NCBI GenBank assembly: GCA_963920525.1
Contig: OY986439.1
Location: 44,174,193 to 44,238,192, forward strand
Source of the DNA: Dichetophora obliterata
Lineage: Eukaryota; Arthropoda; Insecta; Diptera; Sciomyzidae
DNA: 64,000 nt
Direction: 5' to 3'
The translations under genes were made by a program, and so were the position numbers. How positions within the stretch are numbered: the first letter of the stretch is position 1; each line of letters opens with the position of its first letter. This document shows positions 10,747 through 21,499 of this stretch, piece after piece. The notes under the pieces are model-generated. The model was not told where the DNA came from, made no database searches, and saw nothing but the letters and a program-made list of their open reading frames with translations.

Positions 10747-12696
10747 GGCCATTTTGTTCACAAAGGGCATAAATATGATTTAATTCGGGGATAACTATCT
10801 CTAGGTTAATTTTATACCAAGCGTATAAATCGGCAGATAAAAAAGTGGCTTTGTTCACATTTTTTCCCAGCTTTATGCTTAGAGCATAATTTCGCTCTCA
10901 GCTTATATCGATTTCCATTGGGATGTTAGAGTGTTGCTTATTAATTAAAAAATGTGGGGATTTTTGGTTTATTTTTGCGAATTTGGGGGTTGGAGTGAAC
11001 ACTAGGTAAAAATGGATCGCTGATTTTGCATCTGATGTCAGAATTTCAGAATTCTAAAATTTTTCTACACAGGGCTGCCAACTACACATTTTTTTAAGAA
11101 TTTTAAACATGAAGAAACAGTATTGGGGGTTACTTCTTTCGAATCTGGTGTCAGAATCTTAAAATCCAAGATGGCAGATAAAGTTGCCACCTAATTTCTT
11201 GTTTATTTATGCGAATTCAACTCCGGGAGAAACACTAGGTAAAATTGGGTCGCTGATTTCGAATCCGTTGTCAGAATTTCAAAACTCGAAAATTTTTCTA
11301 CACATAGGGCTGCCACCTAAAAATGTTTTATTTTAAGAATTTTAAACATTTTTCAGAATTTTAAAATTCAAGATGGTGGATAGGGTTCCCACCTTATTTT
11401 TTTGTATTTTTATGAATTCGTGGCTGGCAAAAAAAAAATGTTACACCAAAAATGGGTCGCTGAATACGAATCCATGGTCAGAATTTCAAAATTATAAAGT
11501 TTTGAAATAATAGGGCTGCCACCTATTAATATGTATTTTTAAGCATTTTAAACATTATTTAACAGTGTTAGGGAGTCACTGATTTCGAATCTGAAGTCAG
11601 AATTTTAAAATTCAAAATGGTGGATAAGGTTGCCACCTTAATTTTTTGTATTTTTATGAACTCGGGGCTGGCAAAAAAAATGGTACACCAAAAATGGGTC
11701 GCTGAATACGAATCCATGGTTAGAATTACAAAATTATAAAGTTTTTTAATAATAGGGTTGTCACCTAATAATATGTATTTTTAAGCATTTTAAACATTAT
11801 TTAACAGTGCTAAGGAGTCACTGATTTCGAATCTGAAGTCAGAATTTTAAAATTTGAAATGGTGGATAGGGCTGGCAAAAAAAATTTTATGCCAAAAATG
11901 GGTCGCTGAATCCGAATCCGTAGTCAGAATTTCAAAATTATAAAATTTTGAAATAATATGGTTGCTTTTACTTTTGAAAATACATATTATTAGGTTGCAG
12001 CCCTATTATTATAAAATTTTATCATTTTGAAATTCTGACCATGGATTCGGATTCAGCGACCCATTTTTACCTTTTAGTTCGCACCAGCCCCGAATTCATA
12101 AAAATAAAAAAATTAAGGTGGCAACCCTATTCAAAATCATGAATTTTAAAATTTTGAGTTCAGAGTCGAAATCGGTAACCCCCCAATACTGTTCCCTCAT
12201 GTTTAAAATTCTTAAAATAAAACATTTTTGGGTGGCAACCCTATGTGTAGAAAAATTTTCGAATTTTGAAATTCTGACAACGGATTAGGATTCAGCGACC
12301 CATTTTTACCCTTTAGTTCGCACCAGCCCCCAATTTGTAAAAATAAAAAATTAAGGTGGGAACCTTATCCAACATCTTGAATTTTAAAATTCTGACACCA
12401 GATTCGAAATCAGTAACCCCCAATACTGTTTCCCTATGTTTAAAAATCTGTATTTTCAATATTTTGACACCCAGTAAATAAAAAATATTAAAATGGGAGT
12501 GATGACAGTGAATTAAAAATCTTAACTCACCAATTTTCACGAGTTGAATATTTCTGGGGTTAAGCTATCTCGCCACCATTTTTATCTCCAGCTTGAAGAG
12601 TTAAATGCTTAACTCACTGTGAACAAATGAAAAACTGGAATTAACTCATGGAATTAACTCGGGAATAAATTTATCTTTCTGTGAACAAAATAGCCC
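10747..12696. mobile_element. 1.95-kb inverted-repeat element built from opposed satellite arrays
   Basis: The ends are inverted copies: GGCCATTTTGTTCACA at the left and GGGCTATTTTGTTCACA (reverse complement) at the right. Both are bordered by TTAA (10743-10746 and 12697-12700), which would fit a piggyBac-like target site, although TTAA is common in AT-rich DNA. Inside, about four degenerate units of 200-300 bp run left to right from 11000 to 11960. They carry GGGTCGCTGAATCCGAATCC and AGGGTTGCCACCTTAATTTT. The same units run in the opposite direction from 11990 to 12450. A further copy lies at 20930-21400. No transposase was seen. Confidence 0.65.
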
Positions 12697-12699
12697 TTA

Positions 12700-13160
12700 A
12701 TAAAACTTAGTTTCAAAATTCTTTATATAATTTGAACGTCCCCATTTATCTCTAAGAATGCAGTTGTGTGTCTAGAGTAATTACAAACATTTTGGTTCAT
12801 ATAAAATCTTCTTTATAGTAATCTACTTAGTTTTTTGCTTAGTTTAAATTTGTTTTGTTGTGATGGCTCTAATTCTTCTCACCGTTGTCACTCAGTTCTT
12901 TATAAATGGTTCTTTAAATGTTGTATTTATATAACCATTTCACCGAAAAGATGACCGTGAAAGGAATGCTGTAAAATTTAATATTTTCATGCAATCAGTT
13001 TTAGCTTTATGGCGATATAATAAAACATATGCGCATCTGTTTAGCACAATTTCATTGGTTTTGAACTGTGCTTTAAATTCACAGATAGATGGCGTTGCAT
13101 TTGTAAGTACTGTGGGTACAAACTATACACCTTGCGGTGAATAGCCGATTTGACACTTTA
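12700..13160. other. AT-rich intergenic DNA, nothing recognised
   Basis: No open frame with motifs, TIR or RNA-gene signal was found in this stretch. Confidence 0.4.
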
Positions 13161-13164
13161 AATC

Positions 13165-13265
13165 TCATCGCCCCGGTGGTGCAGTGCGTTAGTGCGCGCT
13201 TGCACGGGTATCACAAAGATTTCTGATGACGCCCTTAGCCAGGCAGAAATTGCAATCAGATCAGC
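13165..13265 (+). repeat. Possible tRNA-derived SINE head
   Basis: GGTGGTGCAGTGCGTTAGTG at 13175-13195 resembles a tRNA A-box region (TRGYNNARNNGG). The following 60 bp are unusually GC-rich for this locus. I find no clean B box. A (GTT)n microsatellite follows at about 13300-13320, as often seen in SINE tails. Confidence is low. Confidence 0.35.
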
Positions 13266-13319
13266 TAGTGATTTTTTCCTTTTCATATTGAAAAAACTTT
13301 GTTGTTGTTGTTGTTGTTT

Positions 13320-14860
13320 CTTTGGAAAGTTTCGTTAGAACAATTAATTGTTCTAACTTTGACCTTAAGCTAAATAAACGATTTTAAACTATCAAACAAC
13401 TAGAATTTGTATTTAAAATCAAGTATGATTTAAACTATCAAACATTTAGAATTTGTATTTAAATCATATAAGGTCAACATAATAAATATAGAGGTCATTT
13501 AGGAAAAAACTTTAATTATTTTTAATTTTTAAAATATGTTTTTCATACCCCTTCTTTGAATTCAATTAGCTCACCGCAAGAGATGGAACCACCAACAACA
13601 CAAATTTTTCAAAACTTTTTTGGATTAAAGTTCGCTCAATTGCCTTTCTAACGGTAGCTTAAAAATAAAATTTAACATGTTTTTCATTATTCCAGAACTT
13701 AAAAAACATTTAACCGACAAGTGTATATTGAAATGTTTATATAAATGAATCTCGAGTATCAATGGGTATATCAGCTAGTAAAAAACAAATGAAATTTTAA
13801 TATATATTAAAATAATCAATACTATTTTAATTATAAGAAAAACTGCTTTGATTTTCTAACTTTAACTCTAAAAAAATTATTTTTCTTAAGTTAAGTGGGG
13901 CCAAGGACCTCCTGACCCCCTCGATACGCCCATGGGTGTCATACCAAGAAGTGTAGATAAAAACATTTGAAAAAACAGTTTTGTGTAATAAATGTAAGTA
14001 TTCGCTCTCTGGTGTGTATTTATATTGGAAAGTTTTTAGTGCGAACCTTTTTTAGGAGAGACACAGTAGATCTTTAACAGAAAAGTTAAGGATAATAATA
14101 TTAGCAATTTTTTTATTACTCTAAAAATGTTATACCAACAAACCGCTTTGCCTGAAGAGAAAACCACAATATGTTAGAACAATCACACAAAATTATGTTA
14201 GAAATTCGAAAAACATTTCCGAATTTCTTGAGTCGAGGAATTAGTTTTCTTGTTTAGATTTCCAAAAAAAAGAACCATTTAAGGGGCTACAGTACAAAAA
14301 TATTAAAGAATAACAAAAATTAATAGAGTACATTTTATTTCACGGAGAAAAAATACCCCTAAAATATTTTTTTCATTCTTCTAATAGAGAAAATTTGCAC
14401 AAACCCTAATTTATATATATAAATTTTTGGTAGATTGAAATTTTAAAATTAAAAAGTTTAAATCTAAGAATTAAAAGAAAAAAAATTAAAATGTAAGAGT
14501 AAAAACTTAAAATTATAAATTCCAAAAAAAAAAATTTAATTTGAAATTAAAAATTTAACTTTAAGTTTAATGATTTTATTTTTAGTAATATTGTTGTTTA
14601 AGCCGTTATATTGCGGCAGCCATTTTGATAATAGTTACACATAAATTTGAAGGATTAAGAATTTAACGAAAATTTTAAGCAAATTAAAATAATTTTTATT
14701 ATAAGAAACTGAAATTATCAGGAGGGAGTGTCAGAATTAATGGGGAGTCTGATTGCCAGCGAATGACCAATATATTTATACATACTAATATCATAAAAAT
14801 TGCTTGCCATGCAAACAAAGCTTATCCTCGATACTGCGCTCAGATATGCAACACGTAACC
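13320..14860. other. AT-rich intergenic DNA upstream of the phosphorylase-fold gene
   Basis: There are no supported genes. A phrase around 13985-14035 (AATAAATGTAAGTATTCGCTC with GGTGTGTATTTAT) recurs in similar form at 21525-21560, so part is a dispersed repeat. Homopolymer-rich runs at 14340-14600 look like simple decay. Confidence 0.5.
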
Positions 14861-14992
14861 CGTAACCCGTTGACCGCAGTTAATTCATTGATTTAACCGA
14901 CCGCCGCTGCTGCCTGACTGTTTGATTTTTGCTGCTTTCGTTTTCATATTGTCTTTTTTGTTTTCTGTTCCATTAATAAAACTTCAATTAAA

Positions 14993-15085
14993 ATGTTGTG
15001 GAATGTGAGTACTAAACAACAAACAATGTTTTCAATTTCTCTTGCATATCTTTTACTATCGGCCTTCATCAACAAACGACTGTAG
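14993..15085 (+). promoter_or_regulatory. Possible leader exon end, 81-bp intron and overlapping uORF
   Basis: An ATG at 14993 is followed at 15005 by a strong donor (GTGAGT). An acceptor (gactgtag) ends at 15085, six bases before the main ATG. If spliced this way, the upstream ATG opens a 16-codon reading frame that runs out of frame across the main start and ends at TGA. This would reduce translation of the main protein. Whether transcription starts upstream of 14993 is not known. Confidence 0.4.
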
Positions 15086-15090
15086 TTTCG

Positions 15091-17324
15091 ATGGAAGAAT
15101 CACAATTTGAGTCGCCTCCATTGACACAGGAAAAGGTGCTCGAGCTTATTGAGCAGGCATATCCGAATCCCATAACACCCGAAGACTTGGCTAAGTAAGT
15201 TTTGACTTGATATTTCTTACTTATATACTCAAAGATTAATTATTTTAATTTCATCTACAGAGACTATGGCTGGGAAGAACAGGATGTGATACTGGTATTC
15301 AAGTCGCTGAAGGAACGCGGTCTCATCAAGTCTATGGAGTATAATTCTTATACCAGAATTCATCATGAGGACAAGGAAATTAAGGTGGGGCAAGCTTAAG
15401 ATAAATGTTTGTGAAATGGTTTTCTACAGGTCCTTTTGTTATCCTTACAGGTTGTCAAACAAATGCCCACAATTGCCTCCAATAAACAGCCGACTATTGC
15501 AATTATCACCGCACAATATTGTGAGAAATTAGCTGTGGACGCCATGTTGGAAAATAAGGAAACCTTTGTGCGTTATACAACAGTTGGTGAGTCAATAAAG
15601 TGCATAATTACAATGCAAAAATTTTATCTGAGGTGTTGAAAAATTTTAAAAAAAAATTTACATTTCAAACTAATATTCAAAAATTTCGAAACTAATTTCA
15701 ACACTTAACTAATATATAATATCTTATTTCTCTTTCTCTCCCACTCAATTCACTCATATGTTCAATGTAACTCGCCATTTTACGTTTTTTTTAACTCACA
15801 CAAAAATGGCAAAACAAAAAACCAAAACAATAACCTCTAGATTCCGATCCAAATTTAACGAATTCTCTAAAGAAATCAAAAAAGAAAAGAAGATTTGGTA
15901 AGAAATAAATTTGTCGCTTTCAGACAAAAGTTTCCAACCCCATTTTTTACTTCGTTTGTAAAAAATTATTTGTGTTTGTGTTTTTCTGTGGTCCTGGGTA
16001 GCTATAATTTGTCGCCTATTTTGATTTTTTTTTTGTAATTATTATTTTCCTTAGACCTCTGTGCCTCAAAACTTTTGTAAAATATTATCTAACATTTTCG
16101 GAAACCAATATTTCGATTCAAGGAAATATTTCGCACATACACATTTCACATTTTTATCAATCCATCAGTTTAGAGCCCGTTTTCTTATTTTTTTTTTTTG
16201 CCCAAAATTTTCACCAAACATTGTTATATATTCACTATTCGTCACTCAAACTCACCACATAACATATTTATATAACGCTTTATTTTAAAGTTTTACCTTA
16301 AAATTTGACAAAATTTTTTGTCTTGTAAATACAAAAAAAAAAACAGGTGAATCGAACGTTTATACACTTGGCAACATTGGCGCCCATCGCATTGTCAGCA
16401 CAAAACTGCCCTCTGTGGGCAGCACCCGCGAGGCTATGACCGCCACTGGCAATACAACAACACGTCTGTTGGGCACATTCCAGAAGGTCGACTACGTTTT
16501 TCTGGTGGGCGTGGCTGGTGGTGTGCCGCATTATACGGACTACAAGAAACACGTGCGTCTCGGTGATGTCGTCATATCGTATGTAGACAAGCAGCGTGCC
16601 CTTAACAGCAAGTAAGTACTTCCAAATGCCTGTATAAATGTATGTAATTTCTCTAAATATATCAATATATTCGTTTTTGCAGTTCCGAAAAACCCTACGT
16701 TTACGTCTATAAGAGCGGCGATGATGTAAAAATGTATTTCCCCAAAAATGACTGCCTGCAACATATTGCAGAGAGTCTGCAAGCCAACATGGAGACACGA
16801 TGTCCTTGGGTTCAATACCAAAAAGAGGGTATCAATACGTTGATGCAAAAAACTGAAAGTGACTTTAATCGCCCAGCCCCAAACACCGACAAACTATTCA
16901 TGAACATTGGTAATAACGAGGTTATTGAGGTAGCTCATCCCATAGCCGCCGATACAGTGGATGGTTTGCCCAAGTCTCGCCTGCATTTGGGTCCCATCGG
17001 TTCGGGCCGAGATCTGGTGCGTAACGATAACCTGCGCATAGAATTCGCCAAGAAATACGCTCTACTTGCTACCGATGTGGAGCTGAGTTCGGTATTGGAC
17101 AGCATTATAGGCAATTGCAGGGATAGTTTCATTTTGGTCAAGGGTAGGTCTTTTGTGTGAAGTTAGATTTTAACATAACTCTCAATTCTCTATCATTTTC
17201 AAAAGGTATTTCTGACTACAAGGACGGCATGTCAACACGTAAATGGCAAAATTATGCCTCTCTAGCTGCTGCCTCTGTGATGAAGTCCATTATCTGCGGC
17301 ATGGATGCTCCAACAAATGTCTAA
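15091..17324 (+). CDS. Winged-helix plus nucleoside-phosphorylase-fold protein
   Basis: Predicted exons are 15091-15194, 15261-15384, 15451-15586, 16347-16611, 16683-17143 and 17206-17324. They total 1209 nt, a 402-residue protein, and all phases match. Residues 1 to about 75 look like a winged helix (ITPEDLAKDYGWEEQDVILV). From about 85 the chain has the PNP/UDP-phosphorylase (MTA/SAH nucleosidase-like) fold: LGNIGAHRIVSTKLPSVGST, then VFLVGVAGGVP, RLGDVVISY and near the end KGISDYKDGMSTRKW, with the conserved Ser-Asp. Such folds split or phosphorolyse nucleosides. The substrate is unknown, and with the winged helix a regulatory role is possible. An extra exon between exons 3 and 4 is described separately. 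AATAAA hexamers at 17746 and 17817 may end the transcript. Confidence 0.9.
15841..15897 (+). other. Optional 57-bp in-frame exon with basic cluster
   Basis: This lies in the intron between exons 3 (ends 15586) and 4 (starts 16347) of the phosphorylase-fold gene. It is bordered by a 3' splice site (aacctctag) and a 5' splice site (GTAAGA). It is 57 nt, begins and ends in phase 1, and stays open in the gene's frame. It would insert 19 residues, DSDPNLTNSLKKSKKKRRF, between residues 121 and 122. The KKSKKKRR run resembles a classical nuclear localisation signal. That it is used is inferred from splice sites, length and phase, not from transcripts. Confidence 0.6.
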
Positions 17325-17329
17325 ATATC

Positions 17330-18255
17330 TGTCATGGAGTTAGTTAATAGGCTGTTAATGCAGCAACACTGATGAATTTTGCTAGGATTTATAGTAGTTA
17401 AAACTAAAGAAATTGAAAAATTATTAACTATTTTATAAAGCATTTAATATTAACAGCATTTCAATACCAAACAACAACGCAAAATATTATAGAAATTTTA
17501 ACGTTTATTCTTATTTAACAATAATATGTGCAGAAGTTTGTAAGTAGAGTTTTGTTTTATATGTTTTTTATTAATCGCTTATTTTTAAGTTGCTTGTTTT
17601 TTTATTTTTATAATGTAAATACGTATATTATTAAAATCAAAAATAATGTTTCTGTATTATTTTTCCAACACAAATGATTACTTGATATATAACAAACATT
17701 TTTCCTATATATTTACAACTGTACACCTTTTTATATACATATAATAATAAATTATTACGTACTATTAGTTAAAAACTAAATGCATTTGGATTTTATTGTA
17801 TAAATATTGACTGTGAAATAAATTGTCATGATATAAGTACTAGAGTAAGCAGACAGGATTTTGCATGGGTGAGGCGTTTAGATGAAAAAATCTTTTGGTA
17901 TGGGACTTCTTTGTGTAAAATTGATTGAATTTTTATTATTCTTAAATGTAACATTTTAGTTTTTTCTATTTTATATCCAGAGTAAAGTATTCACCATGTC
18001 TTCTTACATTTTCTTTTGTTTAGTAAATTTTGAGAAAAAGGTCACATTTTCTTAATAATTTATTTCTCTTAAAATGATTTAAACTGAAAATTTTGAATAC
18101 ACATTTTTCTAGCTAAGAACTTAGATCAATTATGAAAGTTGGTCAACAACAAAGTTTGGTGTTGATAAAAAATTTTTGTTAGGAATTCGTAAATAAAAAA
18201 TATTCGTCATTAGAAAACTGTGTTTTAAATTAGAAAACTGTGTTTAATTAAATTT
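17330..18255. other. 3' UTR and intergenic DNA
   Basis: AT-rich sequence holds several AATAAA hexamers (17746 and 17817 are the best placed). No gene is supported. Confidence 0.4.
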
Positions 18256-18259
18256 ATAT

Positions 18260-18600
18260 TAAATTAACTTGTGGGCGGTGATATTTTGCTAAATTACCTC
18301 GTACTCGAAAGAAATGTACTGACAACATTTTAGCTCAATCGGGAAAGTAGTTTTGGAGAAATAACATTTTTATTGATTTGCGGGTGGTAAAAGAGGCAGT
18401 GGCCAAATTATTTCTAAGCCCATCTCCTACTTGAAGGAAATTTAGTGCCAAAATTTCAGCTAAATCGGGAAAGTAGTTTTTTATTGATTTCTGGGCGGTA
18501 AAATGGGGTGTGGCAAAAAACTGTGTCATAATATTACATTGTCACTGGACTTACGTAAGTATGCTAAATTTCAGCTTAATCGGATGATCGGAATCCAATA
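18260..18600. repeat. Dispersed repeat, same family as 510-2226
   Basis: GTGGGCGGTGATATTTTG, GCGGGTGGTAAAAGAGG and CTGGGCGGTAAAATGGGG recur at about 110-bp steps with TTCAGCTAAATCGGGAAAG-like phrases between. These are the same building blocks as the left end of the window. Confidence 0.75.
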
Positions 18601-18639
18601 AGCCAAACGAATTCGAAACGACATTTCCGCATTCTCGGA

Positions 18640-18830
18640 CATTTTAATCGTTAACGATTATCGTTTTCGAATACGCAAACGGGAGAAAATCTTCATTCGT
18701 TAACGATTCGTTAACGAGTCCGAGAAAACGATTCGTTAACGAGTTCAAAAAAACGATTCGCTAACGAGTATGAGACTCGCAAACGAGTCCGAGAATACGA
18801 TTCGAGAACGATTCGTTTATTAGAAATATA
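18640..18830. repeat. Palindromic minisatellite of ACGATTCGTTAACGAG units
   Basis: About six degenerate copies of ACGATTCGTTAACGAGT spaced 25-35 bp apart. The core TTCGTTAACGA is partly palindromic (GTTAAC). Related fragments with GACTCGTAAACGAGC and CGAGATCTCGGAT occur at 19388-19435 and 19590-19615. Confidence 0.7.
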
Positions 18831-19021
18831 GAAGCCTTCACGAACTGCCTAAAACATAAGATATTTGCCAACAACTTTTTTTGAAAAAAAAAACGAAATT
18901 TTTAAAAATTTTAAACAGCATCTTATTAGAATTATGATTTTTATACTGGCGAAAATCTGCAAATATTATTATTATTATTATTGTTATTATTATAAACATT
19001 AAATTAATTTGAAAAATTACT

Positions 19022-19165
19022 ACCATCTGGAAATTTGAACATCGGACGCGTATAAGTCCATAGGATTATCCATTCTACCATCGCAGTTGTTAAGTAATCG
19101 TTGCTTACTCTCATTAAGAATGAGAGTTAGCCTATGGTCGTCAAACCCCAACCGGGACAAAAAAA
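19022..19165. repeat. Head-to-head tRNA-like sequences
   Basis: On the minus strand, 19090 to 19022 reads TGGTAGAATGGATAATCC (A-box-like) and then ATGTTCAAATTTCC (B-box-like), about 30 bp apart. On the plus strand, 19085-19165 ends with GGTCGTCAAACCCCAACCGG, also B-box-like. Neither gives a convincing full cloverleaf, so I read them as SINE fragments rather than functional tRNA genes. Confidence 0.4.
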
Positions 19166-19479
19166 AAATCTTTTTTTGTTGTGCTGTTTTAAATTATATG
19201 TTTTTTATACAAAATTTTTTACGAAAGTTCGAAATGCTATTTTTTATAAACTTTTATTTATTTTATAGCTAAATTTTTTTTTTTTTGCTTAAAACATGTA
19301 ATAGTAACAGCGAACTACAAATAACTTATTTATTTTGAAAAAAGTTTTTAAAAAATTTTTTGCAATGAAATAAAAAAACAAATACGAGTTTTTGGACTCG
19401 TAAACGAGCTTGAAACGAACACGAGATCTCGGATTCATACAAAATTATATTGAAACACTTAGAATTTTTTCACATAAAA

Positions 19480-19776
19480 ATTATGAAATTTTTATTTTAA
19501 TTGACATATTTTAAGCAACTTACCACGAAAAAATTGTTTGTATTAAAATTATATATTTTCATATAAAAAAGTCGAATTCTTAATCGAGCTTGAAACGAGC
19601 ACGAGATCTCGGATCCATACAAAATTATGTGAAAAGACTTAGAATTTTTTCATATTTCGTTTAAGAATTCGACTTTTTTATATAAAAATATATAATTTTT
19701 AACAAACAATTTTTTCGTTGTTAGCTGCTAAAAATATGTCAATTAAAATAAAAAAATTTAATAATTTTTATCGAAA
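19480..19776. repeat. Foldback repeat with arms of about 100 bp
   Basis: Positions about 19480-19592 and 19660-19776 are imperfect inverted copies. Both read AATTGACATATTTT, GAAAAAATTGTTTGT and AAAAAAGTCGAATTCTTAA. The loop holds CGAGATCTCGGAT, shared with the neighbouring minisatellite family. It is probably a non-autonomous foldback element. Confidence 0.75.
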
Positions 19777-19929
19777 ATCGCATTTAAATTGTCTGAGCTA
19801 CGCTTTCTCACAACAGATCATATTTTGGCAGCAAAAAATTATTCTAAAAATTTATAACTTTGGATTTGGTTTTCTTATCAATAAACCAATCTAAGAAAAA
19901 ATCGGAGATGGTGAGTGCAACAGATATTA

Positions 19930-20065
19930 CTAGTGCTCGACCGATCCATATTCGGCTGGTATCGGCAGAAAATTCAAGCATCGGCATCGGTATAGGTTCA
20001 AAATTTTATAATCGGAATCGGGTTGATATCGGCATCGGTTGAAATTCAAGAATCGGCATCGGATT
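19930..20065. repeat. ATCGGCATCGG repeat cluster
   Basis: ATCGGCATCGG-like motifs occur at least four times, with GACCGATCCATATTCGGC at the left. The pattern looks like the end of a short dispersed element. No coding sequence was seen. Confidence 0.55.
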
Positions 20066-20589
20066 TTTATTGGCTTCGGACATGAAGCATGACATTAAAA
20101 CAATTTCAAAATTTTTGTTGGTTTGCTTCATCGGAGCCAATAGAAAGATTTTTTCTTTTTCTGGATTAGTGAATAGTCCATGGTAGCACGCACTTTCTGA
20201 TTTCTCATTTGAAAAGCTAGTCCAATTGATTTCGATATTGATTTTAAATGTTTCAGATAAAAATGTATAATTTATATATTCTTTGTTATTGATTTTGTTT
20301 TGAAAAAACACATTGTTCGAAATAAAATAAAAACTAAATAGTTTTGGAATAATTTTTTGTGCAATTTATTTGTTTTTGTAGTGAGGAAAAAAATTAGACA
20401 CAACACTTAAATTAGACTTTCACACAACGCCGTATATAAGACGGGTTCGGGGGTTCAGAAGTTTCAAAGCCCCCCTTAGCAATCGAGAATATTTTTATAT
20501 AATTAATAAAAACGTAAATATTGCAAATTACTATATTGGAAAGTTCTTAGACATTAAAAAATCCGTAGGGAAAATGAAACAACTAATTA

Positions 20590-20900
20590 TTTTTTTGCTA
20601 CCAGAGAACTGCACAAGCCTACTTGAAGTCTATTTCAAGTACTTGCTTAAAATACAAGTTCAAGCTAGCTTGAGCTTGATAATTTTGAATCAAGTATAGC
20701 TTGTAGTTGAATATTAATAAGCCCACTATAGCTTGCGACTAGCAAGATGCTAGCTTACAAGCGAACCGCACGAAGTTTCAAGTAAAGGAAAGCTTGATGC
20801 CTTCGGCAAAAAGCTTGAAAAGCTTGAATTTGAAGGCAAGTATCCAATTAAAGCAAGTATCCAAAAAATTCAATGAGCTTGTGTAGGAAAAGCTTAAGCG
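20590..20900. repeat. Degenerate AAGCTTGA cluster
   Basis: CAAGCTTGA/TCAAGCTAGC variants occur about a dozen times on both strands, because AAGCTT is itself palindromic. No longer period is evident. It is a locally amplified simple sequence. Confidence 0.55.
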
Positions 20901-20929
20901 TACTATGACTTTTAAGGGTTCTGTGGACT

Positions 20930-21400
20930 CCGTGGTTGGCAGTTTTAGGGGGTAGATGATTTCGGATCTGATGTCAGAATTTAAAATTCAAGATGGTGGA
21001 TAGAGCTGCCACCTAGAGTTTTGGGTGTTTTTGCGAATTCTTTTAATTTTGAAATTTTGACAACGGATTTGATTTCGAATATAATGTCACAATTTTAAAA
21101 TTTAATATGGAGATTAGGGTTGCCACCTAAATTTTTACTACAGTACTGCCACCTAATAATATGTATTCTTAAGACTTTTAAACATCATTTAACAGTGTTA
21201 GGGAGTTACTGATATTGAATCTGAAGTCAGAATTTTAAATTCAAGATGGCGGATAGGGTTGCCACCTTAATTTTTTGTATTTATATGAATTCGGGGCTGG
21301 CAAAAAAATGGTATACCAAAAATTGGTCGCTGAATCCGAATCCGTGGTCAGAATTTCAAAATTATAAAATTTTGATATAATAGGGGTGCCACCTAGTAAA
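20930..21400. repeat. Solo array of the satellite found at 11000-12450
   Basis: It carries the same phrases: AGTCAGAATTTTAAATTCAAGATGG, here split by substitutions, GGGTTGCCACCTTAATTTTTT, and GGTCGCTGAATCCGAATCC. About two units lie in one direction only, without the TIRs of the 10747-12696 element. Confidence 0.75.
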
Positions 21401-21499
21401 TTTTTAATTAGTTTATTTTTCAAAGAGAAAAATTTCAATTTTTTATTAGTTTATCAATGAGAATGTGATTTCAATATTGCTCTTCTTCTTTGCCTTTCT

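Noticed and set aside
13900..14040. Coding exon
   Set aside because: The GC-rich phrase has no open frame, and part of it recurs at 21525-21560 as a repeat.
16298..16848. Two overlapping long minus-strand frames opposite exons 4-5 of the phosphorylase-fold gene
   Set aside because: They are antisense shadows of the real exons, with no motifs and no independent splice logic.
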